A DNA stretch of 35,914 bases. It comes from Candidatus Bipolaricaulota bacterium (GTDB lineage: Bacteria; Bipolaricaulota; Bipolaricaulia; M55B111). The DNA lies in assembly GCA_018400715.1 (NCBI GenBank), contig JAGYME010000014.1, forward strand, positions 1-35,914, read 5' to 3'. Each line of letters begins with the position of its first letter. Within the stretch, counting starts at the first letter, position 1. The notes beneath the pieces are model-generated. The model ran no database searches. It was not told the DNA's origin and saw only the letters and a program-made list of their open reading frames with translations. This document shows positions 14,696 to 22,853 of this stretch, piece after piece. A program made the position numbers and the translations under genes.

Positions 14696-17600
14696 ATGCC
14701 GAGATACGGAGATCTATCGGAAGATCCCCTCGAACGTGAACAGGAGGTCCTCTCTTACTGGGAAGAAGCCCATACGTTCACTAAAAGCACGGAAGATAGG
14801 GAAGGAAACGAGGAGTGGGTCTTCTACGAGGGCCCACCAACTGCCAACGGAAAGCCTCATTTCGGACACCTGATGGCCCGCGTATACAAGGACCTCTTCC
14901 CCCGCTATAAGACCATGAGGGGATACCACGTCAAGAGAAAGGGCGGCTGGGATACCCACGGACTACCCGTCGAGCTCGAGGTCGAAAAGGAACTTGGGCT
15001 GGATAACAAAGAAGAAATCGAGGATTACGGTATAGAAAAATTCGTGGAGAAGTGTAAGGAGAGCGTATGGGAGTACAAGGGTGAATGGGAGAAGATGATG
15101 GAGCGCATGGGGTTCTGGATAGACCTGGACGATCCCTACATTACCTACGAAGACGACTACATCGAGACGCTGTGGTGGGAACTGAAGAACGTCTGGGAAC
15201 AGGGGCTGCTCTACAAGGGCCACAAGGTCCTCCCTTACTGCCCTCGCTGCGGCACAGGTCTCTCCTCCCACGAGGTGGCTCAGGGCTACGAGTTGACCGA
15301 GGACCCATCCATATTCGTAAAGTTTCCGCTTGAAGACGAAGACGGAGTAAATCTGCTGGCGTGGACGACCACACCGTGGACGATACCGTCAAATACCGCC
15401 CTGGCAATCAGTTCGGAACTCTGGTACGCCAGGGTCAGTGTCCAGGGGGAGGAGATAATTATGGCCAAAGCCCTCCTCGACAACGTCCTGGGGCCCGATT
15501 ACGAGTTAATCGACGAGTTCAGCGGGGAAGAGTTGGTGGGAAAGAGTTACCAGCCACCGTATAGTCTATCCGACGATCCCAGCGCGTATCACGTTCACGA
15601 CGCCGATTTCGTTACCCTCGACGAGGGGACGGGGGTAGTCCACGTCGCCCCCTCATTTGGTGAAGAGGACGCTGAACTGGGAGAAAGGGAAGGGATTCCC
15701 TTCGTGCAGCCGCTGGACCTGGACGGAAAATTCACCTCCAAGTTTTCCTTCGCCGAAGGGAAGTTCGTAAAAGACGCGGACGACGATATCGTAGAGGACC
15801 TGAAGGACCGCGGTATCCTCCTCAGACATGAACCTTACGAACACGAATACCCGTTCTGCTGGCGCTGTGGCACTCCGCTGTTGTATTTTGCTCTGGATTC
15901 CTGGTACGTGAAGACGACCGAAAAGAAAGACGAGATAATCGATAACAACCAGAAGATAAACTGGCACCCGGATCATATGAAGGACGGGCGGTTCGGCGAT
16001 TTTCTCGACAACCTAAAGGACTGGGCCCTAAGCCGGGATCGCTACTGGGGCACGCCACTCAACATCTGGACCTGCAACGAGTGCGGCCATCAGCTGGCAA
16101 TAGGGAGTCGCAAGGAACTGGTTGAGCACGCAGTAGACCCGGAACTAGCAGAAGACGTAGAGTTCCATCGCCCGTTTATCGACGAGGTCAAGTTGACCTG
16201 CCCGAGTTGTGACGGCGAGATGGAGAGGGTGCCTTACGTCCTGGATACCTGGTTTGATTCGGGATCGATGCACACTGCCCAGCTCCATTACCCATTTGAG
16301 AACCAGGACGAGTTCAAACAGTATTTCCCCGCAGACTTCATCTGTGAGGGCCAGGACCAGACTAGAGGTTGGTTCTATACCTTACACGTAACTAGCACGC
16401 TACTGCACGGACAGAGTTCGTTTAAAAACGTCCTTGTCACCGGTTACGGTCTTGATTCCGAAGGCAACGCGATGAGCAAGAGCAAGGGTAACGTCATCGA
16501 TCCCTGGAAGATGATTAACGAGTACGGAGCGGACGCGATCAGGTGGTATCTGTACTCTTCTACTGCTCCTTGGAAGACGCGGCGGCTAGAAGAAGAGGGC
16601 CCGGGAGAGGTGCTTTACAAGTTCCTCGACACCGTGAAAAATACGTATAACTTTTTCTCCCTTTACGCTGATATCGATAATTTCGATCCCGAGAGCGTGT
16701 CAGCCGAAGACGTCGAACCGTCGCTGATCGACCGCTGGATAAACTCCCGACTCGCGGAGACGATAACCTCCACTACCGAAGCGCTGGACGACTACGACGT
16801 GCCTGCCGCTACAGCGTCCATAGAGAAGTTCGTCGACGATCTCAGCAACTGGTACGTCCGTTGTTCGCGGGACAGGTTTTGGAGCAGCGGGTCCTCAGCC
16901 GACAAGACTTCCGCTTACTATACCCTGTACCGTGCGCTGGTAGACCTGAGCAAACTATTTGCCCCCTTCACGCCATTCCTGGCGGAGGAGATCTACCAAA
17001 ACCTGAGAGGAGATACAGAAAGCGTCCATAGGGCTGATTGGCCCGAAATTGACGAAGACTCGGCCCACCCCGAACTTGAAGAGAGAATGAAAGAGGTCCG
17101 GACGCTTACGGGTCTAGGGAGGAAGGCACGGAGCAAGGCAGGGGTCAAGGTCAGACAACCGTTGAGAAGACTGGTCGTCAAACCCAAGCGGGACCTCCCC
17201 GATCTATCAGAAGAACTCCTCAAGATAATCCGGGAGGAGCTAAACGTAAAGGCGGTCGTCTTCCAGGAGGATTTGGAGGAGTACTACTCGCCCGTAGTAG
17301 AACCGGATTTCAGCAAGTTAGGACCCAAGTTCCAATCTGACGCCCAGTTAGTGGGCGACCTGGTCAAGAACGGCGACGACGAAGAGATCGCAGGCCACCT
17401 CGAGGAAGACGGAGAGTTCTCCGTTGAGTCGGACGATGGAAGTTTCACTCTGGACAAGGACGACGTAGAGGTATCTTACGAGCCAGGAGAAGACTACATG
17501 GAGGTAGGAGACAAGAAATACGACCTGTTGCTGGACTTATCTCTGGACGAGGAACTGCTGGAAGAGGGTTACGTGAGGGAGTTGATCAGGCGGATCCAGC

Positions 17601-17824
17601 AGCTAAGGAAGGAAGCTGGCTTTGAGGTCACGGATAGAATAGAGCTGTTCTTTAAGGCTGACAGCACGATCAACAGCGCGGTAGAGAAACACTCCGCTTA
17701 TCTGATGTCGGAGACGCTGGCCCAGGACTTGAGCCTGGACGAGCTCCCGGACGAGGTAGATATCACGAAGAAGGAAAGCTTGAACGGGAAAGAAGCGACA
17801 ATTGCACTCAATCGAATCGGCTAG
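14696..17824 (+). CDS. ileS: Isoleucyl-tRNA synthetase, type 2 (eukaryote/archaeal-like)
   Basis: A 1042-residue class I synthetase charging tRNA-Ile in the cytoplasm. The HIGH motif is HFGH at 55-58 within GPPTANGKPHFGHL. The CP1 editing domain follows, with LPYCPRCGTGLSSHEVAQGY and WTTTPWTIPSNTA. A second cysteine set (CNECGH, CPSC) comes later, and the KMSKS loop reads AMSKS at 592-596 with Ala in place of the first Lys. The C-terminus ends without the zinc finger of ordinary bacterial IleRS. Length and signatures match IleRS2, the form often linked to mupirocin resistance. The start is ATG 14696 after GGAGG; an in-frame TTG four codons earlier overlaps that site. Very rich in Asp and Glu. 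Confidence 0.97.
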   Translation: MPRYGDLSEDPLEREQEVLSYWEEAHTFTKSTEDREGNEEWVFYEGPPTANGKPHFGHLMARVYKDLFPRYKTMRGYHVKRKGGWDTHGLPVELEVEKELGLDNKEEIEDYGIEKFVEKCKESVWEYKGEWEKMMERMGFWIDLDDPYITYEDDYIETLWWELKNVWEQGLLYKGHKVLPYCPRCGTGLSSHEVAQGYELTEDPSIFVKFPLEDEDGVNLLAWTTTPWTIPSNTALAISSELWYARVSVQGEEIIMAKALLDNVLGPDYELIDEFSGEELVGKSYQPPYSLSDDPSAYHVHDADFVTLDEGTGVVHVAPSFGEEDAELGEREGIPFVQPLDLDGKFTSKFSFAEGKFVKDADDDIVEDLKDRGILLRHEPYEHEYPFCWRCGTPLLYFALDSWYVKTTEKKDEIIDNNQKINWHPDHMKDGRFGDFLDNLKDWALSRDRYWGTPLNIWTCNECGHQLAIGSRKELVEHAVDPELAEDVEFHRPFIDEVKLTCPSCDGEMERVPYVLDTWFDSGSMHTAQLHYPFENQDEFKQYFPADFICEGQDQTRGWFYTLHVTSTLLHGQSSFKNVLVTGYGLDSEGNAMSKSKGNVIDPWKMINEYGADAIRWYLYSSTAPWKTRRLEEEGPGEVLYKFLDTVKNTYNFFSLYADIDNFDPESVSAEDVEPSLIDRWINSRLAETITSTTEALDDYDVPAATASIEKFVDDLSNWYVRCSRDRFWSSGSSADKTSAYYTLYRALVDLSKLFAPFTPFLAEEIYQNLRGDTESVHRADWPEIDEDSAHPELEERMKEVRTLTGLGRKARSKAGVKVRQPLRRLVVKPKRDLPDLSEELLKIIREELNVKAVVFQEDLEEYYSPVVEPDFSKLGPKFQSDAQLVGDLVKNGDDEEIAGHLEEDGEFSVESDDGSFTLDKDDVEVSYEPGEDYMEVGDKKYDLLLDLSLDEELLEEGYVRELIRRIQQLRKEAGFEVTDRIELFFKADSTINSAVEKHSAYLMSETLAQDLSLDELPDEVDITKKESLNGKEATIALNRIG

Positions 17825-18398
17825 CCCCGAGAGGTGGGAAAGGACAGAGTCCCAGATCGAGAGCTCCGAGTTTTGGACGAGGTTGATCTTTAGGGAGAAG
17901 ATCGACTCTACAAGCAACTTCCTCAGAAGGGAAGGGGGGTTGAACCGGGGTGTCGTCGTCGTGGCGGAGGCCCAGACCAGGGGAAGAGGTAAGGGCGAAC
18001 GGGCCTGGATATCCCCGAGAGGCGGGCTCTGGATTTCTGCGTTGATCGACCCTCTGCCCAGGCGGCTCCACCAAAACCTCTACGTGGGAATACTAAACGG
18101 GATAAAGAAAGTTCTCCACGACTACGGGGTGAGAGCGGAGATTTCAAGGCCTAACGACCTTGTCGTCGGGGGAAAGAAGATAGGAGGTATCCTGGTAGAG
18201 GAGAACTCCAGGGGGATAATTCTCGGCTTAGGTATTAACGTAAACAACGATCCCCGCCGGTTACCCGACGGACTTAATCACCAGGCGACCTCGTTACGAG
18301 AGCTAACGGGTGAGGGCCTCAGCCTGGACGAACTGCTGAGCTTAATTTTGGTCGAAATCGAAGAGTTGACCTTTCAACTGAAAGAAGGAGGACAATAA
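17802..18398 (+). CDS. birA: Biotin--protein ligase without DNA-binding domain
   Basis: A 198-residue enzyme that makes biotinyl-AMP and transfers biotin to a carboxylase lysine. Family motifs: KIDSTSNFL, the biotinyl-AMP loop GRGKGERAW (residues 61-69), RPNDLVVGGKKIGGILVE with the active-site Lys, and GLGINVNN. There is no N-terminal HTH, so it should not act as a repressor. The 5' end overlaps ileS by 23 bp. The TTG at 17802 is the first possible start in frame but has no clear ribosome-binding site, and a later TTG near 17882 cannot be excluded. The RPNDL segment replaces the usual KWPNDL. Biotin carboxylases are not in this window. Confidence 0.87.
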   Translation: MHSIESASPERWERTESQIESSEFWTRLIFREKIDSTSNFLRREGGLNRGVVVVAEAQTRGRGKGERAWISPRGGLWISALIDPLPRRLHQNLYVGILNGIKKVLHDYGVRAEISRPNDLVVGGKKIGGILVEENSRGIILGLGINVNNDPRRLPDGLNHQATSLRELTGEGLSLDELLSLILVEIEELTFQLKEGGQ

Positions 18399-18419
18399 TA
18401 CTTAGAGGAGGATAATAAT
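18387..18419 (+). repeat. Direct repeat GGAGGA(C/T)AATAAT at the birA/purA junction
   Basis: Two 13-nt copies, 18387-18399 and 18407-18419, differ at one base and start 20 bp apart. The first holds the last codons and stop of birA; the second is the ribosome-binding site of purA and runs into its ATG at 18418. Confidence 0.6.
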
Positions 18420-19680
18420 GAGCACGACAACGATTATCGGCTCTCAATGGGGCGACGAGGGAAAGGGGAAAATTGCTGACCTATTGAGCGAGGATGCTGA
18501 CTGGGTTGTGCGGTTCAACGGCGGGCCAAACGCCGGCCATACGGTCGTAGACGAGGAGGGGGAATTTAAGTTTCACCACCTCCCCTCCGCCAGCTTACAC
18601 GAAGGATGCAAGGTTCTGCTTGGCCCCGGAATGGTAATCAATCCGGTAGGGCTCGTGGAGGAACTGGACCAACTACAGGCAAAGCGAGGCCTCAAGCCGG
18701 AGATATTTATCGGCTCACGGGCGCACGTCATTACCCCCTACCACCCCGTTCTGGAAGTGTTAGAAAAGAGCAAGGAAGAGGTCGGAACGACCGGCAGAGG
18801 TATTGGTCCAACCTACCAGGACAAGGCGGCACGTAGCGGATTTAGGTTTATGGACCTCGTGAAAGAGGACTTCGAGGACCGGTTCCGGGAAAGGTTAGAC
18901 AGGTTAAAGGGGATCTGGGGAGACCCGGAGAGCCTAACGGACCTGGACACGTCCGAGTTTCTCGACGCCGTAGCTCGATTGAGAGAACTCCTGTCAGGGG
19001 ACAGGCTGGTAAATTCTTCGACGTTAATCAACGCGGCAATAGATGGGGAGGAGAAGGTTATCTTTGAAGGTGCACAGGGGTCTCTATTGGATATAGACAT
19101 GGGAACATACCCATTTGTCACGTCTTCCAACCCTACCATAGGCGGTATAGGCACGGGAGCCGGCGTATCACCCACGAGGGTCGAACGAAGAATTGGCGTC
19201 GTCAAGGCATATACCACGAGGGTAGGTAAAGGACCGATGCCAACAGAAAATAACGAAGAACTCGGAGAGTGGTTGAGGGAAAAGGGAGGCGAGTACGGAG
19301 CAACAACCGGGAGACCAAGGCGGTGTGGCCCACTCGACCTGGTTGGATTGAAGTTTACGACTAAACTCAACGACTTCACCGAAATTGCCCTTACCAAACT
19401 TGACGTGCTATCCGGGCTCGATGAGATCAAGGTAGCAAACGGATACAGGCTTGACGGAGACAAGATCACCGAGTTCCCGCCATCGTCTGAGGACCTAGCG
19501 CGATGTGAACCGACCTACATGACGTTAGGGGGCTGGGAGGAGGAGGTTACGGATGCGAAAAACCTTGAGGACCTGCCAACCGCAGCGCGGGACTACGTGA
19601 ACTTCGTCGAGGCGGAGTTAGACGTACCAGTTTCGATTGTATCCGTAGGGAAGAAGAGGTCGGAGACCATCGTCCGCTAA
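18418..19680 (+). CDS. purA: Adenylosuccinate synthetase
   Basis: A 420-residue enzyme that joins IMP and aspartate with GTP to form adenylosuccinate in AMP synthesis. The N-terminal GTP-binding loop is SQWGDEGKGKIAD, followed by RFNGGPNAGHTV, GTTGRGIGPTY, EGAQGSLLDIDMGTYPFVTS and TTGRPRRCG, all standard for PurA. Length is typical (about 425-430). An excellent GAGGAGGATAATA ribosome-binding site precedes the ATG. It lies 19 bp after birA, so it is probably cotranscribed with ileS and birA from the promoter at 14607. No clear intrinsic terminator follows. Confidence 0.97.
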   Translation: MSTTTIIGSQWGDEGKGKIADLLSEDADWVVRFNGGPNAGHTVVDEEGEFKFHHLPSASLHEGCKVLLGPGMVINPVGLVEELDQLQAKRGLKPEIFIGSRAHVITPYHPVLEVLEKSKEEVGTTGRGIGPTYQDKAARSGFRFMDLVKEDFEDRFRERLDRLKGIWGDPESLTDLDTSEFLDAVARLRELLSGDRLVNSSTLINAAIDGEEKVIFEGAQGSLLDIDMGTYPFVTSSNPTIGGIGTGAGVSPTRVERRIGVVKAYTTRVGKGPMPTENNEELGEWLREKGGEYGATTGRPRRCGPLDLVGLKFTTKLNDFTEIALTKLDVLSGLDEIKVANGYRLDGDKITEFPPSSEDLARCEPTYMTLGGWEEEVTDAKNLEDLPTAARDYVNFVEAELDVPVSIVSVGKKRSETIVR

Positions 19681-19699
19681 ACCCCCCGTTTTTCGGTAT

Positions 19700-19728
19700 T
19701 TGAATGATTTCCGAATTACGGATATACT
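19700..19728 (+). promoter_or_regulatory. Promoter of the diguanylate cyclase gene
   Basis: -35 TTGAAT (19700-19705), 17-bp spacer, -10 TATACT (19723-19728). The predicted start near 19735 gives a leader of about 50 nt. That leader contains GCCC and GGGC segments (around 19758-19778) which could fold near the weak GGGGGCGAG ribosome-binding site. The remainder of 19681-19785 shows nothing else. Confidence 0.6.
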
Positions 19729-19785
19729 TTGTTAATATAGATTTAATTTTATCCCCAGCCCAAACTGGATGGGGGCGAGCAGTTA

Positions 19786-21141
19786 ATGGGCAGAATCAAA
19801 GACTGGCTACTGGAAACAGGTGGTCCCTCCCCAAAAAACGCCGGATCCAACAATGGTAATCGTGGCTACTCTTCCCATGGACGGCAGGGCATGGCGGTTA
19901 TCAACGGCGAAGGGGAAATTACCTATATAGACGCCACCTTCGCAACCATTTTTGGATATACAGGTGCTGGTGAACTCCTTGAATCCGATTTGGAAACCCT
20001 ATATCCACAACGGGAACTGGGTCGGATTAACGTGGAAATCATTCCTCAACTCGAAGAACAGGAGGTATGGGAAGGCAGAGTCACGGGGTTTAAAAAGGGC
20101 GAGAAAAAGTTCAACCACCACCTTTCAATTTCAAAGACATCCGGAGATGACTTCGTCTGGAAGGTGAAGGAGTCCCCGGTCTCGCAGGCAGGACTACCCG
20201 GCCTAGGCGGGGTCGAGGAACAATTATCAACGTTACGCCAGGGCCTGAGCGCACTCCAGGAGCTGACTACAGAGGGAGAGATCCTCCGGGAAACGCTGGA
20301 CATATTGGACGGAATTATCAATTTCGACTTCTGTGCGGTTCAGCTCGACGAGGAGAACATTCATGTCGCAAAAAGCAACATGGGTGGGGATGGATTTTTC
20401 CGAATCGGAGAAGGACTGGGCCAACTATCGAGCGAGAGGGGTAAGGTAGTGCGGGGTGACCACCTGGGGGAGTACCCAGAATTCGAGCCAAAATCTGATT
20501 ACTTTAACTCCTTCATCAGCGTCCCCGTTGGCGACATGGGTTCGGTCCAGGTCGTTTCCCGGGCTCAAGATAACTTCACCCAGGGAGATGCTGACCTCCT
20601 GCAAATTCTGACGAACCACCTATCAGAAAAACTATCGCGGGTGCAGCTGGAAAGCGCATTAAAGACCAAGGCAATTCACGACCAACTAACCGGCCTCTAC
20701 AATCGTCATTACCTCACGGAAATTCTAGCCAAGGAAGTAGAGCGGGCGGACCGCTACAATCACAAGATCGCCTTCTTGATGATCGACGTAAACCGGTTTA
20801 AGGACGTCAACGATAGTTACTCTCACGCTATCGGCGATCAAGTCCTCCGCGAGATTGGCTCTCTATTACGGGACAACGTCAGGGGGCCCGATATCGTGTT
20901 TCGTTACGGTGGTGACGAGTTCCTTATTCTGCTCCCCGAAACGGGCGAGGGTTCGTCTGTCGTGATAGAGCGCCTGCAGGATGAGATGGAGGAGTGGAAC
21001 GAGGAAAACGACCTGGTTGACTTCCCTCTATCGCTCGCCATGGGCAACGCGAAGTTTGACCCCAGAGAAGACCTGACCGTGGAGGAGACGATAGGCGAGG
21101 CGGACCGCTCCATGTACGAGGATAAGAAGAGGAACAATTAA
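19786..21141 (+). CDS. PAS-GAF-GGDEF diguanylate cyclase
   Basis: A 451-residue soluble signalling enzyme making cyclic di-GMP from two GTP. Residues ~33-130 look like a PAS domain (MAVINGEGEITYIDATFATI), ~150-285 like a GAF domain, and ~290-449 form the GGDEF domain, starting HDQLTGLYNRHYL. The active site RYGGDEF is intact at 373-379, and the allosteric inhibitory site RGPD sits at 366-369, five residues before GGDEF, so product inhibition is likely. No membrane segment is present; sensing is presumably cytoplasmic, by either PAS or GAF, with unknown ligand. It has its own promoter. Its stop codon overlaps that of the convergent kptA. No c-di-GMP effector gene is nearby. Confidence 0.93.
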   Translation: MGRIKDWLLETGGPSPKNAGSNNGNRGYSSHGRQGMAVINGEGEITYIDATFATIFGYTGAGELLESDLETLYPQRELGRINVEIIPQLEEQEVWEGRVTGFKKGEKKFNHHLSISKTSGDDFVWKVKESPVSQAGLPGLGGVEEQLSTLRQGLSALQELTTEGEILRETLDILDGIINFDFCAVQLDEENIHVAKSNMGGDGFFRIGEGLGQLSSERGKVVRGDHLGEYPEFEPKSDYFNSFISVPVGDMGSVQVVSRAQDNFTQGDADLLQILTNHLSEKLSRVQLESALKTKAIHDQLTGLYNRHYLTEILAKEVERADRYNHKIAFLMIDVNRFKDVNDSYSHAIGDQVLREIGSLLRDNVRGPDIVFRYGGDEFLILLPETGEGSSVVIERLQDEMEEWNEENDLVDFPLSLAMGNAKFDPREDLTVEETIGEADRSMYEDKKRNN

Positions 21142-21665
21142 CCGAGTCTGGCAATATACTTGGGCGGGATGAAATCGGTCACGAATATTCTCTCCGACGC
21201 CCGCTGGAATTTTATTCCCGATTTTCTCGCTCGTTTAGCGTCTACCTCCAACACGATTGGTTCTGGTGTATGTCGTCTGCCCACCTCAATCGCGTCCTCC
21301 TCGCAGACTGAGAGGTGGACCTTCCGTCGTGCTTGACTCTTGAGACCCTGACCGAGGATCCGCTCTGCTGCGCTGCTTGACGTTCCGTGAAACAGGAGAT
21401 CAACTTGGACCTCGGGAAGGTCGGGTTCCACGTCAATAGAGTGACCATAGAGGGCGCGGACCTTGCGCTTGGTAATCTCGTAACGCCCCTTGCTGTCCTC
21501 CTCAACGATCTCCTTAACGTCGGCCCTCGATAGTTCGGGCCAGCGATTCCTCAACTTCTCGACAAGCTCCTCAAGTGAGACGAAGCCTATTTCATCGATA
21601 TCCATACCCGAGGGGGCGTGTCGCAATAGGTAGGCCATCATCTTGCTGACTCTCTGTTTTTCCAT
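21138..21665 (-). CDS. kptA: RNA 2'-phosphotransferase (Tpt1/KptA family)
   Basis: A 175-residue enzyme that, in eukaryotes, removes the splice-junction 2'-phosphate from tRNA using NAD+; bacterial homologues have the activity but an uncertain job, since bacteria lack that splicing pathway. Visible signatures: YLLRHAPSG with catalytic Arg15-His16, KVRALYGHSI with Arg70, LLFHGTSSSAAERIL, RRKVHLSVCEEDA and the C-terminal IFVTDFIPPKYI. The ATG at 21665 has GGTGA upstream. It overlaps the diguanylate cyclase tail-to-tail by 4 bp, sharing a TTAA. An RNA repair or ADP-ribosylation-related role is possible but not shown by context. Confidence 0.93.
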   Translation of the reverse strand: MEKQRVSKMMAYLLRHAPSGMDIDEIGFVSLEELVEKLRNRWPELSRADVKEIVEEDSKGRYEITKRKVRALYGHSIDVEPDLPEVQVDLLFHGTSSSAAERILGQGLKSQARRKVHLSVCEEDAIEVGRRHTPEPIVLEVDAKRARKSGIKFQRASERIFVTDFIPPKYIARLG

Positions 21666-21898
21666 AATTCACCAACTACCCGAACCCACGATCCCTCTGA
21701 CGTAAGTCTCTCATGACGTTATACACCGTCGGTTATTGTATAAGAAAGAATTATATAATATTATACTACACCGAAACAATTCTATCAGTTGAAGGAATGA
21801 ATTCAATCCTACTCGAAGAAATGTCACCAATTTCGCCACTTACGGACGACGCGACAGCAGCAGTCAACCTACGGTGACCCTCAAGCGTGCGGTTCGGA
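21666..21898. other. 233-bp gap with AT-rich core, no gene recognised
   Basis: The segment 21733-21765 is strongly AT-rich and contains two TATAAT boxes on the minus strand, likely the kptA promoter. The remainder, next to the 3' end of the GAF gene, is of ordinary composition. A 66-residue minus-strand frame crosses it (21766-21966) but overlaps the GAF gene and resembles no family. No tRNA, terminator or repeat array was found. Confidence 0.5.
21750..21779 (-). promoter_or_regulatory. Probable promoter of kptA with two -10 boxes
   Basis: On the minus strand: -35 TTGTTT (21779-21774), 18-bp spacer, -10 TATAAT (21755-21750). A second TATAAT sits at 21765-21760 and could pair with CTGATA 17 bp upstream of it. 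Either start gives a kptA leader of about 75-90 nt, which includes the GGTGA site. Confidence 0.5.
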
Positions 21899-22357
21899 TT
21901 ATAGAAGCCCAGAAACAAGACGGCAGACGTCGTCGAGAAACTCCTCGTCCTCTTCCGTGAACGCACTTACGCGGTGGGAGTCGATGTCGAGTTCGCCAAC
22001 CAGTTCGTCATTGGAAAAGATCGGGAGGACGATCTCGGACCTGACTTCAGGGCTACAGGACAGATAATTGTTCTCTTGAGACACGTCGGCCACGATAAAG
22101 GTATCTTTCCTCTCCGCAGCCTGTCCACAAACACCCTGGCCGTAACCTATATCCGTATGTTCAGTGGGGGCACCGCTAAAAGGGCCCAGGGAGAGTTTCT
22201 TCTCTGCAGGAGACGCGATATAGAAACCCACCCAGTCGTAGTGGTCTACTCCGTCGTGGAGCAATCGGACTACCGTCTCAAGCTTTTCCCTGTCCGAAGA
22301 GTCTGAATTAATCACGCGGTCTATGTTGTCACGCAGTCGTGGCAAACGGACTACCAT
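21899..22357 (-). CDS. GAF-domain protein, free methionine-(R)-sulfoxide reductase-like
   Basis: A 152-residue single GAF domain matching the fRMsr family: DWVGFYIASP, LGPFSGAPTEHTDIGYGQGV, GVCGQAAERKD, SCSPEVRSEIVLPIF and GELDIDSHR. Family enzymes reduce free methionine-R-sulfoxide using Cys residues equivalent to E. coli Cys84, Cys94 and Cys118. Here Cys77 and Cys101 match Cys94 and Cys118, but the Cys84 position is His67. Activity is therefore plausible but the thiol relay must differ. The ATG at 22357 has GAGGAGGAG upstream. It lies 28 bp after the small basic protein gene and is probably in the same transcript. The alternative reading is a GAF sensor domain, less likely given the two conserved Cys. 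Confidence 0.85.
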   Translation of the reverse strand: MVVRLPRLRDNIDRVINSDSSDREKLETVVRLLHDGVDHYDWVGFYIASPAEKKLSLGPFSGAPTEHTDIGYGQGVCGQAAERKDTFIVADVSQENNYLSCSPEVRSEIVLPIFSNDELVGELDIDSHRVSAFTEEDEEFLDDVCRLVSGLL

Positions 22358-22385
22358 CGCTTCTCCTCCTCAACTCTACCAACTA

Positions 22386-22721
22386 TTAGTATTGAGAATG
22401 GACCTTATCCAGATAGTCCGCAGCTAAATCCGATACTCTCTTTCTCTTCTTCATCTTTCTCTTCTTCTCCTTCCTGCGCAGGTCCTCCGATTCAAGTTCG
22501 ATGGCTTTTCTCTTGTTCTCCTCGTGGATCTTCTCGGCGATAATCAGCTTCATCGCCCTCGCCGGGGTACTGGATGAGTAAAACCTACTCTGGTCGCCAA
22601 CTCCCAGAAGTCGTCTGTAGGATCGGTAATACTTCAACAAATCGTCCCACGAAGTCCTGGGGTTTATCGTGTTTCCCTCGTCATCGACGTAAGCCCGTTT
22701 TGGTCTGTAGTCCGGCTCCAA
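22386..22721 (-). CDS. Small basic hypothetical protein, 111 aa
   Basis: Not recognised. The N-terminal half has an aromatic patch (SWDDLLKYYRSYRRLLG). The C-terminal half is a long charged helix with a Lys/Arg cluster (EKKRKMKKRKRVSDLAADYL). Strong positive charge stands out against the acidic proteins around it and suggests nucleic-acid or ribosome binding, an inference only. The start is TTG 22721, six nt after GGTGA; no ATG is available further upstream in frame. It has its own promoter at 22765-22794 and is followed after 28 bp by the GAF/fRMsr gene. Confidence 0.65.
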   Translation of the reverse strand: MEPDYRPKRAYVDDEGNTINPRTSWDDLLKYYRSYRRLLGVGDQSRFYSSSTPARAMKLIIAEKIHEENKRKAIELESEDLRRKEKKRKMKKRKRVSDLAADYLDKVHSQY

Positions 22722-22764
22722 AACCTTTCACCCCCACTTCCAGGTTCTAAAGAAAGAGTAGAGA

Positions 22765-22794
22765 ATTATAACGAGGTTCCGCGGGACTCCGCAA
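22765..22794 (-). promoter_or_regulatory. Promoter of the small basic protein / GAF unit
   Basis: Minus strand: -35 TTGCGG (22794-22789), 18-bp spacer, perfect -10 TATAAT (22770-22765). The predicted start near 22758 gives a leader of about 37 nt. The remainder of the 132-bp gap up to 22853 shows no clear terminator for the isomerase gene. Confidence 0.6.
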
Positions 22795-22853
22795 GCACTG
22801 GAGCAAGTCAATGCTGATGAAACAAGGGCCGACATCCGCACGAAGAGGTCCCG

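Noticed and set aside
18813..19469. Long open frame (218 aa) on the minus strand opposite purA
   Set aside because: Ser/Pro/Arg-rich translation with no family pattern, fully antisense to a clear purA; a codon-bias shadow.
19729..19785. Possible c-di-GMP riboswitch before the diguanylate cyclase
   Set aside because: The leader is about 50 nt and lacks the conserved GEMM core; only a small GCCC/GGGC pairing is visible.
21766..21966. 66-aa minus-strand frame with a GHRR stretch recalling ParB
   Set aside because: Overlaps the GAF gene in another frame, order of motifs does not fit ParB, no ribosome-binding site.
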